Shown: piece by piece, positions 14,128 through 27,405 of the stretch
How the letters are laid out: every line of letters begins with the position of its first letter
How positions within the stretch are numbered: position 1 is the first letter of the stretch
Notes under the pieces: model-generated
Seen by the model: the letters and a program-made list of their open reading frames with translations, nothing else
The model's database searches: none
What the model was told of the DNA's origin: nothing
Assembly (NCBI GenBank): GCA_012295275.1
Contig: CM022671.1
Coordinates: forward strand, 32,495,927 to 32,555,926
Reading direction: 5' to 3'
From: Chrysomallon squamiferum
Taxonomy: Eukaryota; Mollusca; Gastropoda; Neomphalida; Peltospiridae
DNA length: 60,000 nucleotides
Made by a program: the position numbers and the translations under genes

Positions 14128-14518
14128 ATTGTAGATATTATTTATATAAATTAATTTTACAAACATGTTGTCGCTAACGAATACTTAAATCAAATTCTCT
14201 TATGTAAACACTTTAAGATTGGTTCTTTCCACTTCTGTTAATGACTTACAAACAACAACAGCAATTTATTTATAAATAACTCAAATAACATTAATATTCC
14301 ATTATTAACAATGCAACAGAGATACGTTGATAAAATAATTAGAAATTAATAGTTACGCATTGGTCATTTTCTGACAAAATGATACATCGGATTTGTATAA
14401 TATTTTGAACTATAAAATAAATTAGTCGTTTTTACACTGAAAAATAAAACATTATTAGATTAACCTGAATAATTTTAGGAATAATCTGACTGTCTTCAGA
14501 CTCCTCATTTAATTTCAT
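9619..14518 (-). CDS. CABCOCO1: CABCOCO1 / flagellar C1a-32-like ciliary protein
   Basis: Homologue of the CLAMP family (Chlamydomonas central-pair C1a-32; vertebrate CABCOCO1, formerly C10orf107), an axonemal protein family of motile cilia and sperm flagella. Minus-strand coding exons in transcript order: 14,518-14,465, 13,978-13,947, 13,592-13,527, 12,553-12,384, 12,086-12,016, 11,718-11,602, 11,028-10,968, 10,360-10,271 and 9,803-9,619 (stop TAA 9,621-9,619). All junctions are GT-AG with consistent phase, giving 281 aa. An in-frame stop lies upstream of the ATG with no earlier ATG. Residues about 25-190 form the conserved part, including VWADLTIDDIDRL, NMRNGIIMDLYYYTLQFA, GNLDYTFNYFKDLVLCHSV and FSADEVRKLTEYAINTYF. 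Residues about 185-225 are proline/glutamate-rich. The end is a coiled-coil-like, lysine-rich tail (EEIKKMKQTVEEQIK... GKGKKK). Family assignment is from memory of the motif pattern; orthology to CABCOCO1 specifically is likely but unproven. Confidence 0.82.
14031..14122. repeat. CT tract followed by AT tract
   Basis: Compound dinucleotide repeat in the first intron of the CABCOCO1-like gene, between 13,978 and 14,465. Confidence 0.92.
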
Positions 14519-14641
14519 ATTTGGAAAACACTGTGTTTTATCCGTGAAAAGAGAAGCTTCTTTTAAATAAAATTTATAATATTACTTAGTAACCAAACAT
14601 CAACAAATCTATTTCCCTCCATAAAAAAGAGCAGCATCCAA
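14519..14641. promoter_or_regulatory. Compact bidirectional promoter with X-box-like site
   Basis: The CABCOCO1-like ATG (14,518, minus) and a probable 5' non-coding exon of the plus-strand membrane-protein gene (ending in donor GTAAGT at 14,642) are about 0.12 kb apart. At 14,581-14,594 the minus strand reads GGTTACTAAGTAAT, an imperfect inverted repeat resembling the RFX X-box that drives ciliary genes, placed about 65 bp upstream of the CABCOCO1 ATG. Placement fits; the match is degenerate. Transcription start sites are unknown. Confidence 0.35.
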
Positions 14642-15773
14642 GTAAGTTCATGGCAGTTTAGGTTGTGCGTTTTTTAAAGTTATTGTAACTATTAACAGTT
14701 ATTACATATTAATGTTTATGTAGAATATTATGTTTCTATAAGATAATAGATTTAAATTTTTGTGTTGAAGGTTTATTAATTTAATTTATATGCGACCTTA
14801 TTTAGACTGTTAGTGTTACACTGTTTTATTTATTTAGCATAGGGTATGATATCCTATTTTTTTACTGTATAATTATGTAAATGCATTTATTACTGTCGAA
14901 ACACTTAGCGCATATAAATTAATTTTCCCTTCCCCAAATGATTAATAAAAACAATGGGAAACACTATGATAAGAGGAAATTAAAGACTAAGACAAGGCAT
15001 ATTAGAGTTACTTCCCTTGATGAGCCAAAATTGAAAAATGACAACACGACATGATGTGATAGAATTCGATAATCGGAACATGTTTCTTTAAATACTTTGA
15101 AGGAAACTGAATTTAATATTATGTTCCTTGATGAATGTAGGATTCATAGCAGAATATGCATATTTCTGTTAATAGCCTGTACAATGTCAGCGGTTGTATC
15201 TATGGTTAGTAAGACCAAGACATTTTAAAGATTTTTAGAGAGATTTTAATTTTTATGTTTAACATTTAATATTTAAAACTAAACGATATTGAATCTGCTA
15301 GTGATCGTTAGCATTGAGTAGTGCTAAAACAAAAATGTAATAATCATAAAAATAACTATAAATTATTTAATTAAAAAATAATAAATATAACTTAAGAAAT
15401 AATCATAATGCATGAAACAGATTTATTAAAAAGTTTTTAGAAGTATTTATTTATTATGAATAGATGCGTCCACAGGTGTTTGTTCATTCCTTAGATTAAG
15501 TCTATATTGTAAATCTTTAAAGAAAATACAAATTAGTCCACTGTTAATATGCATACACTACAACTATGTATTTTAATTAACTTAATAAATACAGTGATGA
15601 TTGTGATACTGACAGATTTCCAAATTTTAGTTTTTATGTTTTTGCTTTTTATTACTGTTTAAAATTTTGTTTATTTTGTGTATTAGGAATTTGATAATAA
15701 TATGTGTATGTCATGTTATGACTTCTTTACTCAGCATAAATGTTGATTGTTTTATTTTTGGCAGGTTATTCCA

Positions 15774-17071
15774 ATGTCTGACAAAACAATACACAAAATG
15801 TTTATGCACAGAAATGTTTCAAAAATGGGAAAAAAAGAAAATGAACAAATCAGAAGGAACCAGAATTTGGTTGATGGTGCAGAACCAAATAGTTTGAGAG
15901 AATCTGGCTCACAAGAAAAACACATAACTTTAAAGCAAAAAAATGTTCTAACAGATTACATCAAGTCAATGATTCCACGTTTTTCAGTTTACTTAAATAT
16001 AGTTTTCAAAATTTTTTGTTCAGAAAACAGAATAGAAATGCAAAAAAGAAGGGAAACACATACTGATGACAATGCTAAAAAGATTACCAAAGTTCATAAT
16101 AGGCAACTAGAAATAATGGATGTTGCTTTAAATATTTTGTCACAGAAGAAACAGACCTTTACTGCCATCACTCATTTGACTGAGAGAAGATCACGTCGAG
16201 ATGTAGGTTTTAATTCTAGCAGAAGTAAGCCTAATTCTCGTCATCATTTCAAGTCACGTTTAAATCGAACTAAAACAAAACAGTGGACTCAAATGAATAT
16301 GACCTTCATCAGACAGATGGTTCATAAAATAACTCTTCAAACAGAAATGTAAGATTTATTTTTATTTTTTTATTTATTTTCTCTCTCCCTCTCTAATCAT
16401 ATCTTGTTAATGATATGATGACAATGCTTGTCTGTATATCAGAATGTAACAAATTAATTATCATTTATTTAATAATCCTTAGACTTTATTACATAGCACT
16501 GGTTATAGTACTTCTCTTACAAATAAACTATTTGAGTGTTGGTGTCAGGAACCTCCAACTTCACCTTGCAGGTAAACAAATTTATTTGATTTTATCTTCA
16601 TCTTTTGTTTATGTTCTTCAGAAAACGTAGTGCCCAAGTTGCATTTCTTTGCATTAGTTCACTGTGTTTTTTGATGACATGGGCTGTTTGGTATAATGGA
16701 ATGTGCAGAAATCGCAATTCAAAATACACATACTGGGACCGACGTGCAACAGTTACAACTGACATAAAAGGTGAGAATTTACTTATGCAAATTTACAAGT
16801 ATGCATGCACACACACACACAAATATGCATCAACTCACCCACTGGGACAGCATGCAATCTTTGACAGTTAAACTCTTGCGCCTCTGGTTTCAGTGACTCA
16901 CATACATGCTGAGCACATTTTAAGAAAGGATAAATATAACTATCTTCTTTTTTTTTTTTTTTTTTTTTTTTCTTTCTAGATATTTTGTACCGACGGAGAA
17001 AACATCTGCCAATGTTCAGAGATGAATATGTTGATGTAGTGTATGTAAAAGACAAAGGAACTGATCCATAA
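15774..17071 (+). CDS. Unrecognised single-pass membrane protein
   Basis: Coding exons 15,774-16,348, 16,622-16,770 and 16,980-17,071 (stop TAA 17,069-17,071) give 271 aa with consistent phases. The first exon begins at an acceptor at 15,764, nine bases before ATG 15,774, so a 5' UTR exon (likely ending at 14,641) should precede it. Residues 1-190 are hydrophilic, basic and rich in K, R, N, Q, S and T, with an arginine/serine/histidine patch around 155-180. A hydrophobic segment lies at about 196-216 (QVAFLCISSLCFLMTWAVWY), followed by a C-terminal part of about 55 residues with many charges (YRRRKHLPMFRDEYVDVVYV). There is no N-terminal signal peptide, which suggests a C-terminally placed transmembrane anchor. 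I do not recognise the family. Sharing a promoter with a ciliary gene hints at a ciliary or germline role, but this is only inference. An AATAAA at 17,250 is a likely poly(A) signal. Confidence 0.62.
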
Positions 17072-17255
17072 ATTAGCCCATCATCAATGAGAAAAACAGA
17101 ATTGCAGATCAATTTATTAACAAGTGACTGATGAAACGTTCAGCATTTTAACCAATGGCCTGTGAAAGACTCCAAGATTGACAGATCACTGGGTTAGCTA
17201 GCTTGTAGTATGACAACCACTATAATACAATGACAAGGATACCAGGCAGAATAAA

Positions 17256-20200
17256 TATCTAAATATAAATTTAATTAATAATTTTTTTTATAAATTTTAA
17301 TATGAATTCCTAATGATACACAATGTATATAACATGTTTTTATTAATCATGCTTATGTAATATTTAAATTCAAACATCATCACACAAATGGCTTAAAAAA
17401 GTTATTGAATTTATTCATCAATAGCTGTATGTTCACCAGATATAATTTTTACAGCTTACTGTATTTTACATGTTGCTATTGCTGTTGCTGTTATAATTTA
17501 TTATTATTAATATTATTATTGTCATTGATATTTGTTTTGTAATCAATGCGGGTATGTCATTAACATGTGACACTGACATGACATTTAATTTGTTTTTAAT
17601 TTAGCTTTTTAAAGCACTGTTAACCACTGATGTTCTGATATTTTATTCTTAGAGCCAATTTTATGATTTTGTCTTAATTACGTTCATCTGTTTGAGTGTT
17701 ATTTTGCAGCAGAATCATATTTCAATGATGCCAGCATTTTATACTCTTCTGTACCATATGAGAATTCAGTTATCCGGGGACTACTTTGTTTTTAAAATTT
17801 TGATTAAATATATTTCTCTATGAAAATATGGATAGTGAAATTTTGTGAGGCATTTTAGAACTGTGTTGTGATATCTACCACTTGGCTAGCAGATGATGCT
17901 GAACAGTATATTCCTCATTATTCCACTTAACATATGGTCTGCTGAAATTGAATGGATTAATTAATTAAGAAACATTATTTTTGCACATTCTGATGTTAGG
18001 CTTAGCTGATATAATTTATTTTAATGATGTGAGTGAAAAAAAAAAAAAAAAAAAAAATGAGGGTCAAGCTATTCATATCAGTTACTTTTAGGATGTTTTG
18101 CTATTTTCTGTTGCAAAAAAAACACATACATACCATGTCTTTTAATAAATAGGCTGGAACAAGATATTGCCAAGTGAATTTATAAAGAAATATTGATCCT
18201 GCAACCAATTACTTCTAAACTCAGTCCCACAAATTATGCAGATTTATTATATTATTTAACCCTAGAAGCAGGTTAAGTAATAAATTTATGTTTGTTCGTA
18301 TGTCCAAAATGTCTTCCTGAGATTTCAAACAAAATGTACTAAATAATAATAATGGAAACAAAAATTCAGTCAAAAATATAATGATCTGTTATGAAAGATA
18401 AATAATGTAATAGGCTGTTTTGACATTTAATGTTTAATTATGAGGAAAATACAAGCACTTTCATGATACAAATATAACTTCTGTGATAATTAAAAAATTA
18501 AATTGTATTTCAGAATATCAGGTAATATAATTATTTTATCATGTACATTAAGATGAATAAATGTTGTTTGATTCAGTTTTTAATATGTTTTGTAATATTT
18601 GTTAAAATATTTTATATGAAATAATCTGGACAAAAACCCAAACAAATTCAGATGATTCAAAGGAGACAAGTTGCTATTTTTCTCCCTGAAATAAAGAGAA
18701 ACACATAAAAAAAAAAAATACACACATGCACACACAATGTTTTGGGTAATAAATATATCTAATAAAAATATATTTCCAGATGAATGTATTTATATATATA
18801 GTTCAGTTTAGAAATGTGGATTATACTCTTTTTCTATTTCAAAGATACGGTTTTGTGTCATTCTGTAAATATAAGTGAAATTTATTATCATGCAGTAGTA
18901 TGTCCTGTTTTTGAGCAAAAGCTTGACCATGTTGTTTCCACATCTTTCCATTACTCATCTAGTCTTCCTCTAGATTGTTCCATTCCTATGCTGATATGCA
19001 ATGTCCAGATGTTAATTTGTATTCTGCTGAAGTGTTCAGCCCAGGTCCATTAAAGTGACAGATATATTTAACCAGCTATCCTGTGTTTCATATACACAAA
19101 TTTATATTAAAAAAGTAAAATAACTATATATTTTCAAGCACCTGAAAGAAAACCACATTGAAGTAATAATGGGGTTTTTTTTGGAGGACATTTTATATGT
19201 CTTTATTGAAAAGTTGTTATGTTATTTTTGTTTGTTTAATTGACTAATGTTGTTATTTTATTTATTTTTTTATTCATACATGACAAAAGCCGATTGATGT
19301 ATAATGAATTCTGTTATATTTTTGTTAAAAGTTGTGTGTGTATATATAGATATATATAAATGGATTAAATTCATTATCTTCTGTTTAAAGTTATCAAACT
19401 TATAAAATTAATTAAAGTTATTTAAAATTTTCTGTGTTGTTTTTAATCAGGTATAAACATAATGGATTTCTGATAGGAAACAATACGGTTTGTTATGTTT
19501 CATAAATGAATATTTAAAAAACAAAAAAACAATGTATTTTATTATATAAAATGATAATGAACCAAGTTCATCCACCACTTGAATTACTATGTTGGAGAAA
19601 CAGTTTATAGTGAAATTAAAATAAATAATAAATAAAACCACAACATATTATATAAATGTATTTACTAGGGGTTTTTTTTGGGGGGGGGGTTAAATAATTT
19701 TTCACTAACAGTGACAGCAAATAAAAATTATTTGTTATTATGGGCAACACATTTCAGCGACTTGTAAATTAAATTTCAAAAATTGACATTAAAATGAAAT
19801 AAATAGAAAAAAAAGAAGGATAAAAACAAAATCCTGACAATAAAAGAATAAAATAACTGAATATATCAATAAAAAAATAAAAAAATAAAAATAAAAATTG
19901 AAATAAAACTAATTAAATGTTTTTGTTGTTGTTCTTATTGCTTGATGGAACCATACCTCTACAGCCGGTGCTAAATTTAGACTTGTGAGGCCCTAAGCTA
20001 CATAAAACCCTGACTTTAATTTTTTATTATTATTTTTTTTTTTAAATTACATCAGCTGGTTTCAGAAAACTTGAAAATGTATGTATGTTTTTAATTATTT
20101 AACAGCAAAGCGAACTTACTGATACCATGTTAAGAATTTGCTTGGCTTAATCTCTGTCATATTATAATATAGTTTAGATACCCTTGAAACAATATTTACA

Positions 20201-21192
20201 TGTAATATATATACATATATAAAGCTGACTAAATATGTAATCCCTTATAAATTCAATATTTAAATGATAAAATCCGGCGCTGACGGTAGCCATTGAAAGA
20301 ATGACGTCATCACATTGTCGCGTTTCAGAGGCGTCGCGTATTTTTGAAGAGGGCTGAATATGTAAATTAATATACGTATTTTAGCTTGAAAATTTACCAC
20401 TGACTTGTAAGCTTCAAAATAAGCTTATTATGTACAAAGTTTTCTCTGATTTAAAAATAGAAATAAATGGTAGATAACTAACAATAATTACAGCCAAATC
20501 TCGAAACGGTGAGTACGAAAATGAAAACGTTATCAGTTAATTTCAAACACAGGAAAAAGCTACATTTTACATGTGTAAAATAATAATAAAAATTGTATGT
20601 GTTGTACCATCAACAAAATTGCAGATAATGTTGTTAAAATCTAGCAACACCATCTTCCGTAATATCATGACTGATAACCTGTAGTATATCTAAAGTGAAT
20701 CATTAACCTTGATTGTACCAAAATAATTTTGTGTAAAAAAGTTATAAACTAAACGGTGTTAATTAATTAATTAATTTAAGGTATACAAAATGAAAGTGGT
20801 GAGGTCTACATCAAATATTGCCTCATTTTTAAATGCTTTTCTCATCGACATTCTCAAAGTATTATTTACTTGTAATTTTGTTTTTATTATTATTTTCTTG
20901 AACCCTCCGTTTCCTCCAGTACATCAACAACTAATATAAATAAATGAACTGTTTATATCTACAACGAGAAAAGATAATTAGGATAATGAATTAAAATCTC
21001 AATAATAATTAATTATCTATTTCATGCCCAAACCTAATTTTCAAGACGTAGTTCTTTTTATTTCTTGTAAACAAACAGTAACAAAACAACAAACACAAAA
21101 ATACTAAAGCAATAGAAGTAATAATATTATTTTATATCAAACGATAAATAAATATCAGAAAATCTCTGACAATGAAATTAATTCGATTACGT
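17256..21192. other. Intergenic, AT-rich, no gene recognised
   Basis: No open reading frame here looks like protein. Homopolymer runs and AT-rich simple sequence dominate (A-run at about 18,037-18,057; G-run at about 19,679-19,689). At 19,960-20,010 a short GC-richer patch (CCGGTGCTAAATTTAGACTTG then GAGGCCC) looks like the end of an old mobile element, but I found no partner terminus. At 20,270-20,345 there is a CG-rich patch with a CRE-type palindrome. Confidence 0.55.
20270..20510 (+). promoter_or_regulatory. CG-rich patch with CRE palindrome and a nearby splice donor
   Basis: TGACGTCA, the full CRE palindrome, is at 20,302-20,309 inside a local cluster of CG dinucleotides that is unusual for this window. 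About 200 bp downstream, CGAAACG is followed by GTGAGTACG (donor at about 20,512), which could end a non-coding first exon of a plus-strand transcript. No downstream coding exon could be tied to it. The secreted-protein gene at 24,406 is one possible target, but it lies beyond the opposite-strand gene. Confidence 0.25.
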
Positions 21193-22923
<1,731 letters not shown>

Positions 22924-23221
22924 GTCTGTGTGAGACAAAAGGTGTCAGTCATTTGATTTATAATAATAATAATAATAATGGTTAGCAACGTGGCATTCAC
23001 AGTAACCCCTTCCCATAATTCAAATCAAGAATAATAAAACACACAAATTATTATGCTGATTTGTCTGATAAATACAAAAATATAGAAATATGTTAAATAA
23101 AAATTCACTGTGATCTGCATTGAAGACTATGGATAATATTTTAAATATAAACATTATGTCTGGTAATTTTTTTTTTTTTTTTTTTTAAACTTTGCTTTTT
23201 TTTTCTGTTACTTAATTTATA

Positions 23222-23261
<40 letters not shown>

Positions 23262-23742
23262 TGAAGTTGATAACTTCACTTTAAATATTACATCAGTGCG
23301 TTTTAAACTATTTCAGTTTGTTCATTTACGCAAGTCTTTTTCGAAAATTTTCGTTCACTCAGAATTAAAGTATCTTTTTCTTTTTCTTCTTTCTTTTTCA
23401 TTCTTTCCTTCTTTCTTTTCTTTTTTTTTCTTCTTCTTTTTTTTATATATATTTTTTTATTTTCAATTTTAACTCCCTTGTGTTTGCTTTTGTATGTAAC
23501 TTATGTAGTCATATGAATACATCTACAGAGTTTGTTGACGGTTTTGGACATCCTTAAATATGTAATGAAATTTACGTGAGACAAAGAAAACTGACATGAA
23601 TAAATTATTCTAATTAAAGTAATAATTAATAAACAACGAACTTATAACATACATACACACGTACATAAATACGTAGATACATATACATACAAATACATGC
23701 ATAAATATACACACACAAACACACATTTACATATATATATAC

Positions 23743-23774
<32 letters not shown>

Positions 23775-24405
23775 CATCCACATTCATGCATATTTCTTTC
23801 ACTTTTCACTCATTCAGAAATTCATTTATTCCCTTTTAAATGATATAACACTGAGTAAATAACATAGATATCTGAAAACCTAAGTGAGATTTCGTTGACT
23901 ACAGTGTATGATACAGCCCTTGTTTGTGATAAGTCGCTGTTCTATCACATCACAGATGACAAAAACCACTTTGTTTTAACTTAACGCGATGTCAATCTAG
24001 ATAACAACTCTTTCATTATCATTCAGTTTTAATTTTAGTTAAACAGCGGCATTTACTTTTCTCATGTTGACAGCATCTGTAAATAGTTATTCTGAAATGT
24101 AACAATGGATCGTGTTTTGTTATTTTGTTAATATACAGTGTTCCAGATTGTCTCTTTTAACGCAGTGGTTGGTTTTTTTGTATACAAAATTCTTTATTAT
24201 GTATAATTATGATAAGTGAAGCACATTTGTTAATGCAAATGAATTCAGTAATTTTCTTCTTTTTAATTTTCATTATTTTACATAATTAATAAAACATGTG
24301 TATATACATACATATATATATATATATAATTACTGTTAATGCCACGTTGCCAAATATTATTATTATTATAAAACAAAGGAATGAGAAAGTGTGTCTCACG
24401 GAGTC
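22924..24405. promoter_or_regulatory. Divergent intergenic region between the two secreted paralogues
   Basis: About 1.5 kb separates the two start codons. Just before each ATG the transcripts share TGTCTCAC followed by a few bases, so part of the 5' UTR was duplicated together with the coding part. The interior holds a TTA tract (about 23,226-23,262), a pyrimidine-rich stretch (about 23,380-23,460) and ACAT/AT repeats (about 23,645-23,775). No promoter element was identified. Confidence 0.4.
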
Positions 24406-25396
24406 ATGAAGTATTTTAATTTCGTTGTTCGGTCTGTCTTCGTGGTTTCTGCTGTCGTTCTTGCTTACGTACAAAAAAACGACAACGGCGCATCTCACAT
24501 ACGAACTAATGGTCATCGTGGGAAAAGAAAAATAATAGTCGAAGACAGTCCAGGTTGATTTATTTAATTTTAATAAACGTTTATTACATGCACATTCACA
24601 CCTAATCACATATACACACACGCATACCCAAGAACACAGAAACAGACATCAATATAGTAAGTAGTAGGATAATTGTTGGTTTATATAAAGTACATAACTG
24701 CAAAATGTTATTAAGTCAAAATTTGTATCGTCGATGTTGCTTCATTCGTTATCTAAAGGTGTTATAAAGATCAGAGTCAAAATTCGTAAAACTTTTTTTT
24801 TTTTTTTTAAGTTTAGTTCAAATAGAAAGCAATGAGGTTTCGAATTTTTTCACAGAGTAACTGTCGAAAAACAACTATGCAATTTACTAGTAAATAATAT
24901 GTAAGATTGTTAAATGAAACGGCTGGAGAAGGCGACCTCGCTAAAATTACTGATATCACAGACTTCATTAAAACATTCAAAACGAAGGAAAATATTACAT
25001 ATGTGCTATACACCTATTTATATATATATATATATATATATTACAGGAAATATTTATAATTGCTGAACATTTCAGAAAGTATATTGACTGTTTAATTCAC
25101 TCAGAAAATAAATGTAATTCCTGAAATCTGATGGTGAAAGTCACACACACGTATTTCCTGAAGTAATTAAAGAAATGTATGCAACATGTTTCGTATGACA
25201 TAAACACATCGGTGTGTTTCTAAGTAAATTTTATTGACAAATCATTATCGAGAAAGGAGCGACTGTGAATGTTTTATGTGTTAACAGCGTGTCTGTTTAA
25301 TATTGTCATTAAGCCTCCTGCAACCATTATTCAGATAGAATCTTCTGAAATACACTTCGTATGTAATCGACTTCAGTTTTCTTCTTTTTCTACATG

Positions 25397-25432
<36 letters not shown>

Positions 25433-25826
25433 AAGTATACGAAATTTTAAATAAATTTGAAGAAAATTTCAATGGTTATGCCACAATGTATAACAAAGTG
25501 TCCAGGTTTTCGAAAATTGGCTCAGAGAAAGTAGCGCTCGCTGCGTTCGATTCGTTCAAGCCTACCGACGTAACCACAGTCAAAGAGAAAGACCGGATTG
25601 TACGAAAAAGGTAAACGGTTATAAACAAGGTGATACAGAAAAGAGATAAATGCTTGCACTTCTTGTCTCGACTTTCGATCAGCTTATGAGTAAAAAAAGG
25701 TCACAGCAAAAACAACAACCAGCATAATTAGGTACTTCACACGATTGTTTTTTGGGAAAAAAAAATAAAAATAAAAATAAAATAAAAGTCCAAGAAAATA
25801 AAATGTCAATGTAACAAATAAAAATA

Positions 25827-25908
<82 letters not shown>

Positions 25909-26331
25909 GATTTTTCAGATATATCGGGAAATATTTAGAATGTAGATTTTGGTCTTGTGATAATAGCTGTAATGTAATAATGAAAATGTTTTTCACTTGG
26001 GATACTACTACTACTACTACTACTATTACTACTACTAATAATCTTGTTGTTGTTGTTGTTTTTGTCAGTTCTGTTGTTGTTGATGTTTTTGTTAATATGA
26101 TTAATTAATTATTTAATCAATGTTTATTATATTTACAGTGGAATTTTCGGCAAGTATAACTTAAGCCTGCACATATCGAGAAAAGATAATTTTTCCGAGA
26201 TTCTCGCCAGTAATGCTGATGATTATGGCTACAGACAATTCTTCTTTATTTACAGCAGTGCTTGGAACCCTTTTATTGTTTACCCCCAGTTTCAATATCC
26301 AGCTAAGGACGCAATACAGTTTCCGGGTTAA
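24406..26331 (+). CDS. Small secreted protein of an unrecognised family (paralogue B)
   Basis: Coding exons 24,406-24,553, 25,436-25,610 and 26,139-26,331 (stop TAA 26,329-26,331) give 171 aa, with intron phases 1 and 2 as in the minus-strand paralogue. The leader is MKYFNFVVRSVFVVSAVVLA. The mature part has no cysteine. A GKRK at residues 39-42 resembles a proprotein-convertase site preceded by glycine; it is absent from paralogue A. Exon 2 carries the family block with FNGYATMYNKVSRF and then GSEKVALAAFDSFKPTDV (residues about 61-95). Exon 3 begins GIFGKYNLSLHISRKDNF and continues with an aromatic-rich end (YRQFFFIYSSAWNPFIVYPQ) that differs from paralogue A. The exon 2 acceptor follows a T-run of over 30 bases. 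An AATAAA at 26,452 is a plausible poly(A) signal. Role unknown. Confidence 0.75.
25833..25904. repeat. GA dinucleotide tract
   Basis: About 70 bp of GA in intron 2 of secreted paralogue B. The same intron of paralogue A also carries a GA/CT tract in the sense of its own transcript. Confidence 0.92.
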
Positions 26332-26459
26332 AGGATTTAACTTAATGGAATTTATTAAAGTTTATAAAATTTTTTTAAAGTTTTAATGATTAAAGTCCTA
26401 ACCAATCAAACTTTGTGTGTTCCTTAGAAGACCACTGGTTTATCATTACTGAAATAAAG

Positions 26460-27224
26460 AGAAAATATTTAAAAAAAAATGATCTTCAGTCTTTGACGTT
26501 AGAAATGTTAAACTTAATTATTAACAGTGTATTGACTGAGAATTAATTTCTTACGAATTTTTATTCTTTGTATTTATCTTTTTACTTTATTTTTTATTCT
26601 TTTGTTCACACACACACACACACACACACACACATGGACACACACACACATAAATATAGATCATACCAACAGATCATCATATATTATCACACACACACAC
26701 ACACATATATAGATCATACCAACAGATCATCATATATTATCATAACGTGATGTAGTAATTTAATTTATCTGTCCATTCATGCATAGTCTGAAACTGTTTT
26801 TGATATGTATTGTGGTTTTCTGACAGTAAATAGCGTATATCTCTTTTCGTTCATAGAAATTCCGACTCCCTTCGCTAGTAAAGAAATGAAGGAGTCATTC
26901 TTGTTTTATACGTCAGATCTCACCCTCTTACTTGTAGACGTATTCGTTTTCGTACTCAGGCACTGTATTAAGATTTCGCATTAGTTTTAGCCACTCTTTT
27001 TAAATCTCAACAAAAACATTATTATAGAAAATGCTTTATTTTCAGTTACTGAGAAACTAGCAGCTTTTAGATATAACATTTTATCTAATTTTTAAAAATG
27101 TTTAAAAAAAATTATAATAAAATGAATATTTTATGTCCAGTTCCGAATTCGCGGACAATATTTATATATAATTGCCAACAAACATTTTACAGAAAAAAAA
27201 AACAACCAACAATAAAACAAGTAC

Positions 27225-27259
<35 letters not shown>

Positions 27260-27367
27260 CAACAACAAAATTAAAAAATTAATAAAATTAATAAAATTAA
27301 TAAAATAATAATAATAATAATAATGAAAATTAAATAAAAATGTACCAAAACAGCAACATCAACAAAA

Positions 27368-27405
<38 letters not shown>

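Noticed and set aside
19955-20280. A transposon bounded by CCGGTGCTAAATTTAG and CCGGCGCTGACGG
   Set aside because: The two patches are in the same orientation, not inverted, and no target duplication is visible; only a possible element fragment remains.
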